Shown: positions 16,317 through 23,722 of the stretch, piece after piece
How positions within the stretch are numbered: position 1 is the stretch's first letter
How the letters are laid out: every line of letters starts with the position of its first letter
DNA from: JAFDVL01 sp043736395
GTDB lineage: Bacteria > Acidobacteriota > Blastocatellia > RBC074
Assembly (NCBI GenBank): GCA_043736395.1
Contig: JAYTCQ010000304.1
Coordinates: 1 to 30,762, forward strand
DNA length: 30,762 nucleotides
Reading direction: 5' to 3'
Notes under the pieces: generated by a model
Seen by the model: the letters and a program-made list of their open reading frames with translations, nothing else
Databases searched by the model: none
What the model was told of the DNA's origin: nothing
Translations under genes and position numbers: made by a program

Positions 16317-17384
16317 ATGTTTAGATTTTACGTGCTTCTGATCGGTTTATTATTTCCTGGTTTTGTTATGGCTCAATCCAATGATTCACTTTCGCTGACT
16401 GCGGCGCAGGCTTCCAGCTTGGCGAAACTGCCGCTGAAATGTGTCCGCAAAGAATTTCCGAACAAGCTCGATCACGTGATGAATGACAAGGGCGAAGTGC
16501 TGAGTCCGAAGACTTTGCATCCGTCATTTTACGGCTGCTTCGATTGGCATTCATCGGTGCATGGACATTGGATGCTGGTGCGATTGCTGAAGACATTTCC
16601 GAACTTGCCCGAAGCGAATGAAATCCGCGCCGCATTAAATGAAAATCTTTCGGCGGAAAATATTAGCGGCGAAATTGCGTATCTGAAACAAGCGAGCCGT
16701 CAGAGTTTCGAGCGCACGTACGGTTGGGCGTGGCTGCTGAAACTCGCCGAAGAATTGCACGGATGGGATGATGCCGACGGCAAAAAATGGGCGGCGAATT
16801 TAGCACCGCTCGCGGAGGCATTCGCGGCGAAATATATAAGTTTTTTGCCGAAACAAACGTACCTGATTCGCACCGGAGTTCATCCGAATACAGCGTTCGG
16901 CTTAGCGTTCGCGCTGGATTACGCGAACACCGTCGGTGATAAAAAATTAGCAGAAATCATCATCGAACGCAGCCGCACGTATTACGGCAACGACAAAAAT
17001 TATCCTGCCGCGTGGGAGCCGGGCGGCGAAGATTTTTTCTCCGCGAGTTTGATGGAAGCTGATTTGATGCGGCGTGTGTTGACGCCTGCGGAATTTAAAA
17101 AATGGTTTACTGGTTTTCTGCCGAGCATACCGAATTCATTGCTCACGCCTGCCATTGTCGCTGATCGAAGTGATCCGAAAATCGTGCATTTGGATGGACT
17201 GAATTTGAGTCGTGCGTGGTGTATGAAAAGCATTGCGGCAGCGTTGCCGAAAAATGATCCAACACAGAAAATTTTACTGAAAGCGGCAGAAACTCATGCG
17301 AAATCTGCGTTACCGAATATTACCAGTGGGAATTATGAAGGTGAGCATTGGTTGGCATCTTTTGCGGTGTACTTGCTGAAATAA
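16317..17384 (+). CDS. Exported DUF2891 family protein
   Basis: The 355-aa protein starts with a signal peptide (MFRFYVLLIGLLFPGFVMAQ). The DUF2891 hallmark YGCFDWHSSVHGHWMLVRLL lies near residue 70, followed by ERTYGWAWLLKLAEELHGWDD, GVHPNTAFGLAFALDYA and GGEDFFSASLMEADLMRRVL, giving an alpha/alpha-barrel-like helical pattern rich in Trp and His. The family's biochemical role is not established. The ATG at 16317 has AAAGGA 8 nt upstream and puts the signal peptide at the N terminus; the frame to 16272 is less likely. It sits between folA and thyA on the opposite strand and ends at the first arm of a long inverted repeat. Confidence 0.88.
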   Translation: MFRFYVLLIGLLFPGFVMAQSNDSLSLTAAQASSLAKLPLKCVRKEFPNKLDHVMNDKGEVLSPKTLHPSFYGCFDWHSSVHGHWMLVRLLKTFPNLPEANEIRAALNENLSAENISGEIAYLKQASRQSFERTYGWAWLLKLAEELHGWDDADGKKWAANLAPLAEAFAAKYISFLPKQTYLIRTGVHPNTAFGLAFALDYANTVGDKKLAEIIIERSRTYYGNDKNYPAAWEPGGEDFFSASLMEADLMRRVLTPAEFKKWFTGFLPSIPNSLLTPAIVADRSDPKIVHLDGLNLSRAWCMKSIAAALPKNDPTQKILLKAAETHAKSALPNITSGNYEGEHWLASFAVYLLK

Positions 17385-17522
17385 AATCAAAAGGCAAATA
17401 TCAAAAATTAAAAGGCAAAAGGGCGGCACTTCATTTAAGAAATTCAGATAAAAATTCTTAAAAAGGCTTTGCTTCCGAATCCAACTTTTGCCTTTTAACT
17501 TTTGATATTTGCCTTTTGATTT
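17384..17522. repeat. 37-bp inverted repeat between convergent genes
   Basis: Arms at 17384-17420 and 17486-17522 are reverse complements with one mismatch in 37 bp. They consist of AAAGGCAAA-type units (for example TCAAAAGGCAAATATCAAAA). The 65-nt spacer contains a smaller TTAAGAA...TTCTTAA hairpin. The element fills the gap between DUF2891 (plus) and thyA (minus), and its right arm ends 10 nt before the thyA stop. It could serve as a bidirectional terminator, but the arm length and internal repetition suggest a dispersed palindromic repeat. Confidence 0.8.
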
Positions 17523-17532
17523 GTCTTTTTTC

Positions 17533-18330
17533 CTACACCGCAACCGCCGCTTTAATCCCCGGATGATATTGATAATTCACGACTTCAAAATCCTCAAATT
17601 TATAATCAAAAATTGAATCCGGTTTGCGCTTGATGACAAGCTGCGGGAGCGGGTACGGTTCGCGGCTGAGTTGTAGATTTACCTGCTCAAAATGATTGTT
17701 GTAGATGTGGCAATCTCCGCCTGTCCAAATAAATTCACCTGCTTCCAACTCGCATTGCTGCGCGACCATGTGTGTGAGCAGCGCGTACGATGCGATGTTG
17801 AATGGGACGCCTAAAAAACTGTCCGCGCTACGCTGATACAACTGGCAGGAAAGTTTTCCATCCGCGACATAAAATTGAAAAAACGAATGACACGGCGGTA
17901 GCGGAGTTTTATCTGCGAAAGTCGGATTGAAAGCGACTATGATGTGGCGGCGTGAATTTGGATTATTTTTGATCTGCGAAATTACTTGCGAAATTTGATC
18001 AAGGTGCGATCCATCAGGATTTGGCCACGAACGCCACATCGAACCGTAAATGCCTTCGCCGAGTTCGCCGTTCGCGTCGGCCCATTCGTCCCAAATCGAA
18101 ACGCCATTTTCTTTCAAATACTGAATGTTCGTATCACCCCGCAAAAACCATAATAATTCGTGAATGATTGATTTCAGGTGGACGCGTTTGGTCGTGACCA
18201 GCGGGAAGCCTTCCTGCAAGTTGAACCGCATTTGATGCCCGAAAACACTGATAGTTCCGGTTCCGGTGCGATCTCCTTTTTGGACGCCGTGCGTTAAAAT
18301 ATGGGAAAGATAATCAAGATATTGTTTCAT
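17533..18330 (-). CDS. thyA: Thymidylate synthase
   Basis: The 265-aa protein is almost the length of E. coli ThyA (264). Conserved elements in order: RTGTGTISVFG (21-31), FPLVTTKRV, ELLWFLRGDTN, IWDEWAD, GEGIYGSMWR, SRRHIIVAFNP, the catalytic LPPCHSFFQF with Cys147, RSADSFLGVPFNIASYALL, GDCHIYNNH and the C-terminal valine of AAVAV. It converts dUMP to dTMP with methylene-tetrahydrofolate, producing dihydrofolate for FolA. The ATG at 18330 gives the canonical start MKQYLDYL; the extra ten residues to 18360 are not conserved. Confidence 0.98.
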   Translation of the reverse strand: MKQYLDYLSHILTHGVQKGDRTGTGTISVFGHQMRFNLQEGFPLVTTKRVHLKSIIHELLWFLRGDTNIQYLKENGVSIWDEWADANGELGEGIYGSMWRSWPNPDGSHLDQISQVISQIKNNPNSRRHIIVAFNPTFADKTPLPPCHSFFQFYVADGKLSCQLYQRSADSFLGVPFNIASYALLTHMVAQQCELEAGEFIWTGGDCHIYNNHFEQVNLQLSREPYPLPQLVIKRKPDSIFDYKFEDFEVVNYQYHPGIKAAVAV

Positions 18331-18381
18331 AAGAATTTTTGTGAAAGCCGAAATTACCATACGTGCTGAATTGAATAAAGG

Positions 18382-18410
18382 TTGACGGCTGGGCAGTGGT
18401 TCGGTACATT
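18382..18410 (+). promoter_or_regulatory. Candidate sigma70-type promoter for glgP
   Basis: TTGACG (18382-18387) and TACATT (18405-18410) are separated by 17 nt, a good match to -35/-10 elements upstream of the phosphorylase gene. Transcription would start near 18417, giving a leader of roughly 88 nt. Confidence 0.45.
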
Positions 18411-18418
18411 CTTCGACT

Positions 18419-18433
18419 AATCAGTGACTGATT
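18419..18433. promoter_or_regulatory. Putative operator palindrome
   Basis: AATCAGTGACTGATT is a perfect 7-bp palindrome around a single central base, placed at about +1 to +17 of the predicted glgP transcript. This is a typical position for a repressor site. No regulator gene is nearby, so the factor is unknown. Confidence 0.35.
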
Positions 18434-18504
18434 GATTGACTCCAGCAACGAAAGCCCCACAACGCGTGAAAATCCGAAATCAATTCTTGAAAAGTTAGGA
18501 AACT

Positions 18505-20646
18505 ATGAGCTATCAAAATTTTACTTTGCCTGCGCGAATCCAACGATTAGGAGAGCTTGCCTACAATGTGTGGTGGAGCTGGAACCCTGATGCCAGCGGA
18601 TTATTTAAGTATCTCGACAAAACATTGTGGGAATTAACGCAAAATAATCCGGTGCGATTGCTGCGTCAACTGGCTCCGGCGAAACTTGAAGCCGCTGCTG
18701 CGGATCCGGCATTTTTGCGTCGCTACGACGGTGTGATGCTGGCCTTTGATCGGGCGCTTTCCAGTCAGGACGATTGGTTTCCGAACACCTATCCGGAGCA
18801 TAAAGATCACACCATCGCGTATTTCTCGGCTGAATTTGGCGTGCATAATTCATTGCCGATTTATTCAGGCGGGCTTGGAATTTTAGCCGGCGATCACAGC
18901 AAGGAAGCCAGCGATCTGGGCTTGCCATTTGTGGGCATCGGATTTGTGTATCCCGAAGGTTATTTTCAGCAGCGGATTTCGGCTGCCGGACAACAGGAAG
19001 CGCATTATTTACAGCTTGATTATTCGATGGCTCCGCTGGAACCGGTCTTCACGAAAGACACGTCGGGGCCGCTGAAATTTCATCTGGGGGGACGCGATAT
19101 TTATGTGGGCGTCTGGCGCGTGCGGCTGGGCTCAGGTTCATTAGTTTTGATGAATGCTGATGTCGAAGAAAATCAGCCGTGGGATCGTGAATTATCAGCG
19201 CGACTATATGGCGGAGATCGTCAAACGCGATTGTTGCAGGAAATGTTATTGGGTATTGGCGGCGTAAAAATGCTGCGTGCCCTGAATCTGAATCCTGCCG
19301 TCTATCACGCGAACGAAGGGCACGCGGCGTTCTTATTACTCGAACGAATTCGGGAAATTGTAGAAGCCGGCGCGACTTTTGATGAAGCTGTCGAGCAGGT
19401 ACGCGCGACGACTGTTTTCACTACGCATACGCCGGTTCCGGCGGGACACGATACATTCCAATTCAATTTAATTGAGAAACATTTTGAAGGTTTTTGGGAT
19501 CAACTAAAAATCAGCCGCGAACATTTTCTTTCGCTCGGAGCTTACAGCGATCATCACGGCGGTACGAATTTTAATATGACTGCACTGGCGTTGCGGCTCG
19601 CCGGAAAATTCAACGGCGTCAGCAAGCTCAACGGTGAAGTTTCGCGCCAGATGTGGCAGCCTTTATGGGAAGGAAAACCTGTCGAAGAAATTCCGATTGG
19701 TTCAGTGACAAACGGTGTCCATTCTCCGACATGGCTCTCGCCGGAGCTGGGAAAATTATTTTCAAAATATCTGGGACAGGATTGGTTGAAGCATCACGAT
19801 GATCCGAAATTCTGGGAGCGCATTCACGAAATTCCTGACGATGAGATGTGGAACCTGCATCAGCGCATGAAAGCGCGTCTGATGAGCTTTATGCGCGAAA
19901 GAGCGCGTAATCGCTGGATGCACGACGGCACGGGCGCGACGCATGCGTTGGCTTCGGGAACGCTGTTTGATCCTGAAGCTTTGACAATCGGTTTTGCGCG
20001 TCGCTTTGCCACTTATAAACGAGCATTGTTGGCATTCCGCGATTTGGCGCGCTTGAAAAATATCTTGCAGGATTCGTGGCGTCCGGTGCAGATTGTTTTC
20101 GCTGGCAAAGCACATCCTGCCGATGATCCGGGACGCGGCTTGATTCACAATTTATACGAAGCCGCACGCGATAGTGGAATGGGCGGACACATCGCCTTTG
20201 TTGAGGACTACGATATTTTGGTCGCGAAATATTTGTATCACGGCGTAGATGTCTGGATGAATACGCCGCGTCCACCGCTCGAAGCCAGCGGAACCAGCGG
20301 AATGAAAGCCGCGCTCAATGGCGTCCCGAATTTCAGCATTCTTGATGGCTGGTGGTACGAGGGTTATCACGGCACGAACGGCTGGATGATTGGCTCCGAT
20401 CCGATGATTGAGATGAACGAAGACGAACGCGACACGGCGGATTCGATTTCACTTTATGAAACATTGGAGAAAGAAATTGTCCCGTTGTATTACGACCGGG
20501 ATTCTGACGGTGTTCCGCGCGGTTGGGTGCAGGTCATGAAAGAGGCGATCAAGCAGGGCGCGCCTGCTTTCAGTGCACGACGCATGGTCAAGGAATATAC
20601 GGAGACGTTATATTTGCCTGCGATGAAGGCGGCGCAGAAGAAATAG
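18505..20646 (+). CDS. glgP: Alpha-glucan (glycogen/maltodextrin) phosphorylase
   Basis: The 713-aa enzyme belongs to the shorter alpha-glucan phosphorylase branch (GT35) rather than the ~800-aa animal/E. coli type. The N-terminal part begins with NVWWSWNPDA (SWN motif of this branch) and IAYFSAEFGVHNSLPIYSGGLGILAGDH. HANEGHAAF, TTHTPVPAGHD and GSVTNGVHSPTW follow. The PLP-binding signature EASGTSGMKAALNGV places Lys601 as the Schiff-base lysine. It splits alpha-1,4-glucans with phosphate to glucose-1-phosphate in the cytoplasm. The ATG is preceded by TTAGGAAACT. It appears monocistronic, with a candidate promoter and palindrome upstream and a strong terminator downstream. Confidence 0.96.
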   Translation: MSYQNFTLPARIQRLGELAYNVWWSWNPDASGLFKYLDKTLWELTQNNPVRLLRQLAPAKLEAAAADPAFLRRYDGVMLAFDRALSSQDDWFPNTYPEHKDHTIAYFSAEFGVHNSLPIYSGGLGILAGDHSKEASDLGLPFVGIGFVYPEGYFQQRISAAGQQEAHYLQLDYSMAPLEPVFTKDTSGPLKFHLGGRDIYVGVWRVRLGSGSLVLMNADVEENQPWDRELSARLYGGDRQTRLLQEMLLGIGGVKMLRALNLNPAVYHANEGHAAFLLLERIREIVEAGATFDEAVEQVRATTVFTTHTPVPAGHDTFQFNLIEKHFEGFWDQLKISREHFLSLGAYSDHHGGTNFNMTALALRLAGKFNGVSKLNGEVSRQMWQPLWEGKPVEEIPIGSVTNGVHSPTWLSPELGKLFSKYLGQDWLKHHDDPKFWERIHEIPDDEMWNLHQRMKARLMSFMRERARNRWMHDGTGATHALASGTLFDPEALTIGFARRFATYKRALLAFRDLARLKNILQDSWRPVQIVFAGKAHPADDPGRGLIHNLYEAARDSGMGGHIAFVEDYDILVAKYLYHGVDVWMNTPRPPLEASGTSGMKAALNGVPNFSILDGWWYEGYHGTNGWMIGSDPMIEMNEDERDTADSISLYETLEKEIVPLYYDRDSDGVPRGWVQVMKEAIKQGAPAFSARRMVKEYTETLYLPAMKAAQKK

Positions 20647-20660
20647 GATTTGTGGCAGCA

Positions 20661-20702
20661 AAAAAAGAGAGTGAGAGGCCTAGGTTTCTCACTCTCTTTT
20701 TT
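20661..20702 (+). terminator. Strong intrinsic terminator of glgP
   Basis: A perfect 16-bp stem (AAAAAAGAGAGTGAGA at 20661-20676, complement at 20687-20702) with a 10-nt loop ends in a run of six Ts. It lies 14 nt past the glgP stop. The A-tract on the other arm would also allow minus-strand termination, but no minus gene is near. Confidence 0.92.
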
Positions 20703-20787
20703 ATTGGAATCATCAAGGTAGATTTTTCATTTGATTTTTCTTTGCAAGAATTTTTTGCTTTCCCGTTCAGTGAATGGAGGAACCAAT

Positions 20788-21597
20788 ATGAATCAAAGAA
20801 TCTTCAAATTTTTAGCCATCACGCTCATCGTTGGCTTTATCACCGTAAGCCATATCAATTTTACTTCCCAAGTGAACGCTCAGGAAAAAGTTCGACTTCA
20901 ACCAGCCATTGTTGATTGTCATACCAGCAGTCCTTTCGATGAACTAAATCAAGTCATGCAAACACGTTTTCTGAATTGGGAGAAAGGGTTTGGATATGAA
21001 AGGCTCACCCCTTTTGAGATGACGCAATTGAGTTCACGGCACGAAAGACGAACATTGATTGCTGTGAAGAGTAACGATATTTTTAGCCCTGAAAGCAGTG
21101 AAGAAGCTCTCGCAATCAATAACCTGAAAACACAACGAATGAAGCTTGGGGTTTTTCTTGCAAGCCGTTGGGCAGGTTTTCTTCTGAGTCCTAAATCCTT
21201 TGAGCAAAAAGAAAAGCTAGAACCTGGAGTTGCCTATTTTCGCCCATCTCCAATCGTACCTGTAATTAAAGGGCCAGTAATTGTTACACACGCGGACTCC
21301 TTAGATAGCTATCCAGAAATTACGAACAAAGAATTTGTTGCCAAAGTGCAAATGGCAGTGAAGGCTTTTGAATCTTCCGATTCATTTCTTTTCAATGCTG
21401 ATGGGTGGAACATTGAAGCTCGCCCAGTACGTGCGACGATGGAATCCTGTGTGGAATGTCACAACTCAAGATTTGCTGACGTGCAATATAGTTTGCCTGA
21501 TTCAAACGAAAAGAAACTTGATGTAAACAAAGTCAAAATCGGCGATACGTTAGGAGTGTTGCTGTATACATACAAAGAAAATAAGACTTCAAAATAA
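20788..21597 (+). CDS. Exported Tll0287-like (DUF3365) haem-binding domain protein
   Basis: The 269-aa protein has a signal peptide (MNQRIFKFLAITLIVGFITVS... cleaved near VNAQ). The C-terminal half shows the Tll0287-like pattern: ARPVRATMESCVECHNS with the haem c motif CVECH (Cys221, Cys224, His225), then KVKIGDTLGVLLY. Proteins of this family bind c-type haem and are seen as sensor domains or free periplasmic redox/gas-sensing proteins. The ATG has a strong GGAGG 8 nt upstream; the frame to 20731 is an over-extension. The gene stands alone between two terminators. Confidence 0.8.
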   Translation: MNQRIFKFLAITLIVGFITVSHINFTSQVNAQEKVRLQPAIVDCHTSSPFDELNQVMQTRFLNWEKGFGYERLTPFEMTQLSSRHERRTLIAVKSNDIFSPESSEEALAINNLKTQRMKLGVFLASRWAGFLLSPKSFEQKEKLEPGVAYFRPSPIVPVIKGPVIVTHADSLDSYPEITNKEFVAKVQMAVKAFESSDSFLFNADGWNIEARPVRATMESCVECHNSRFADVQYSLPDSNEKKLDVNKVKIGDTLGVLLYTYKENKTSK

Positions 21598-21616
21598 CTG
21601 ATGAACAAGTGAAAAT

Positions 21617-21659
21617 AAAAAAGGAGTAGAAAATTTCAATGAAGTTCTACTCCTTTTTT
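21617..21659 (+). terminator. Strong intrinsic terminator
   Basis: A perfect 15-bp stem (AAAAAAGGAGTAGAA at 21617-21631, complement at 21645-21659) with a 13-nt loop and a T6 end lies 20 nt after the DUF3365 stop. Confidence 0.9.
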
Positions 21660-21745
21660 GCGGTAATTAATTTCCAAACTGCGCTACAGAATTGAAACTT
21701 GCGATGGCTTGAACCGAGGTGCTATAGTTAAGCTTGGATTTTAAA

Positions 21746-22144
21746 ATGCTTACGCGCTTAACTACAATTTTGCTGTTGCTGACATTTGGTGTTTTGCCCA
21801 CCACAGCTCATGCTTACCACGTTGCTTCGTTATTGTGCCAGACGCTCGGACAGGATGAAGAAAATTGTTGTACGAGTGAAGGCGAATGCCGGATGGACAT
21901 GTCGCATGTTCAGGTAGGAGAAGGCGGTAATAATTTATGTCTTTGTGCCGTCAGCGAAGCTCAATACCCAGATGGAATAATTACTGTAGCCCCAACGTTT
22001 CCTGCTCTGCCTGCTCAGGAAGATGTCCTGAAGTTATCGGTGCTGACAGCTTCTGAAAATCTTCAGGTAACGCATTTTTCAACCTCAACGTCTCATCACA
22101 AAAGTAACAAAACCTACCTCATAAATACTTGTTTTCGACTTTAA
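21746..22144 (+). CDS. Small Cys-rich secreted protein at the head of the copper cluster
   Basis: The 132-aa product has a signal peptide (MLTRLTTILLLLTFGVLPTTAHA) and a mature part with six clustered cysteines (Cys31, 41, 42, 48, 65, 67) in the contexts NCCTSEGECRMDM and LCLCAV, and a seventh near the C terminus. The Cys/Met/His content suggests metal binding or disulfides. It is not a family I recognise. It sits 116 nt upstream of the TolC-type gene in the same direction; short exported metal-binding proteins often lead copper-efflux operons, so a periplasmic copper-binding role is inferred. The start is the ATG at 21746, not the TTG at 21734. A weak TTGCGA-18-TATAGT promoter lies just upstream (21699-21728). 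Confidence 0.65.
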   Translation: MLTRLTTILLLLTFGVLPTTAHAYHVASLLCQTLGQDEENCCTSEGECRMDMSHVQVGEGGNNLCLCAVSEAQYPDGIITVAPTFPALPAQEDVLKLSVLTASENLQVTHFSTSTSHHKSNKTYLINTCFRL

Positions 22145-22215
22145 TTTACGCTCCAGGCCGAAGTGTGTCTTAAAGTTCAGATAACGCTATCCCGTAAAGC
22201 AAAAATGGTGAAACT

Positions 22216-22234
22216 CAGAATTGTCACGATTCTG
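22216..22234. promoter_or_regulatory. Small inverted repeat upstream of the TolC-type gene
   Basis: CAGAAT and ATTCTG flank a 7-nt centre (TGTCACG) 27 nt before the ATG. It could be an operator or a weak RNA hairpin in the leader. Confidence 0.25.
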
Positions 22235-22260
22235 ATACGTATATTTTTTAGGAGTCAGCA

Positions 22261-23691
22261 ATGTCTATTAGCTCTTGGCGTGAGATTTTTTGTAGTAAAA
22301 GAAACGCCTTTATTTCAACTTTCATAATAATTCTTTGCGCGCAAACATTCTCACAAACTCCTGTTCCAGCTCTGTCAAATTCGATGCAAGCGTCAACCCA
22401 AACATCAACTCAAACATTAGGGCAATCAGTTGGTGCGGTGTTACGTTTGGAAGACCTGGAACAGATGGCGCTGAAGTCCAACCCTACGATGGCACAAGCT
22501 GAAGCGGTAATTCGCGCGGCGGAAGGGAAACGCGTGCAGTCCGGTCTCTGGCCGAATCCAATTGTGGGTTATTCAGGCAATGAATTCGCCTTGCGCGCTT
22601 TTGGCGAAAAGAGTGAACACCTGGGTTTCATCGAACAAACCATTCCGCTCGGCGGCAAGCTGAAAAAAAGCCAGGCAATTTTTGCACAGGAAAAACTGCA
22701 ATCGGAACAATCTGCAGTTGCGCAACGACAACGCATCGTTAACGGTGTCAGGATGCTGTTTTACCGGGCCTTAGGGGCGCAGCAATTGGTTGCAGTGCGA
22801 ACCGAACTGGCTAAACTCTCTCGTGACGCGGTCAAGGTCACAGGCGAATTATTGAATGTCGGACAGGCCGATCGTCCAGACGTGGCGCAAATTCGCATTG
22901 AGGCTGAACGGGCAGAAATAGACCTGATGATGGCGGAAAACGAACGCGAGCAAGTGTGGTCAGAACTGGCGGCAGTCGTGGGGAATCCTGCGCTCAAGCC
23001 GACGACTTTGGCAGGTCAATTAGAGAAAGATTTACCGGTGTTGAATCAGGAGGCTCTACTCAATCAATTACTCACGAACAGCCCTGAAGTCAAACGCGCT
23101 CAGACTGGTGTCGAACGTGCGCGGGCTGTGATTTCGCGTGCCAAAGCTGAAGTCACGCCCGACCTCTATTTACGCGGCGGATTCGGATACAACCGCGAGT
23201 TACTGGAAAGAGAAATTCCGAGTATCAGGAAGCGAACAGGTCTGGAAGCGCAAGTTGAAGTTGGCTTGCGAATCCCGATCTTCAATCGTAATCAGGGCGG
23301 CATTGCTTCCGCGACCGCCGAGCTGGATGTGGCAGAAAGGGAAGTCCAACGCGTCGAATTATTGTTGCGTACGCGGTTTGCCTCTGCCTTTCGCAATTAT
23401 TTGAATGCGTCGCGCGTCGCTTCGCAATATGAGAAACAAATCGTGCCGCAAGCGCAGGGCGCGTATGACATGTATCTGAAAAATTTTCGCGGCATGGCGG
23501 CGGCTTATCCGCAGGTGCTGATCGCCCAACGGACGCTCTTTCAAGTGCGCGCCGATTATGTTGCGGCTTTGGTCAACACGTGGCAGCACGCCGCATTGTT
23601 ACAAGGCTATCTTCTCAGTGGCCCGCTTGATGCGTCAGGTGGAATGACAATGGAAAATAGCAATCCAGGCAATGCGGATGACCGTGATTAA
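22261..23691 (+). CDS. TolC-family outer membrane efflux protein (CusC/CzcC type)
   Basis: The 476-aa protein begins with an atypical but plausible signal peptide (FISTFIIILCAQTFSQ, up to about residue 32), then a Ser/Thr/Gln-rich stretch, then two OEP repeats. These show the usual LxxLEQMALKSNPTMAQAEAVIRAAEG, WPNPIVGYSGNEF and FIEQTIPLGGKLKKSQAIFAQEK in the first half. The second half has LLTNSPEVKRAQTGVERARAVISRAKAEVTPDLYLRGGFGYN and VGLRIPIFNRNQGGI. The trimeric channel carries metal ions out across the outer membrane. The ATG has TAGGAGT 7 nt upstream. It is 31 nt from the multicopper oxidase gene, and copper is the likely substrate. The expected membrane-fusion and RND partners are absent in this window. 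Confidence 0.93.
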   Translation: MSISSWREIFCSKRNAFISTFIIILCAQTFSQTPVPALSNSMQASTQTSTQTLGQSVGAVLRLEDLEQMALKSNPTMAQAEAVIRAAEGKRVQSGLWPNPIVGYSGNEFALRAFGEKSEHLGFIEQTIPLGGKLKKSQAIFAQEKLQSEQSAVAQRQRIVNGVRMLFYRALGAQQLVAVRTELAKLSRDAVKVTGELLNVGQADRPDVAQIRIEAERAEIDLMMAENEREQVWSELAAVVGNPALKPTTLAGQLEKDLPVLNQEALLNQLLTNSPEVKRAQTGVERARAVISRAKAEVTPDLYLRGGFGYNRELLEREIPSIRKRTGLEAQVEVGLRIPIFNRNQGGIASATAELDVAEREVQRVELLLRTRFASAFRNYLNASRVASQYEKQIVPQAQGAYDMYLKNFRGMAAAYPQVLIAQRTLFQVRADYVAALVNTWQHAALLQGYLLSGPLDASGGMTMENSNPGNADDRD

Positions 23692-23722
23692 GATCAAGTA
23701 ATTATTTTTAGGAGTAATCGAA

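Noticed and set aside
17384..17522. CRISPR-like repeat
   Set aside because: There are only two arms, in inverted orientation, with no spacer array.
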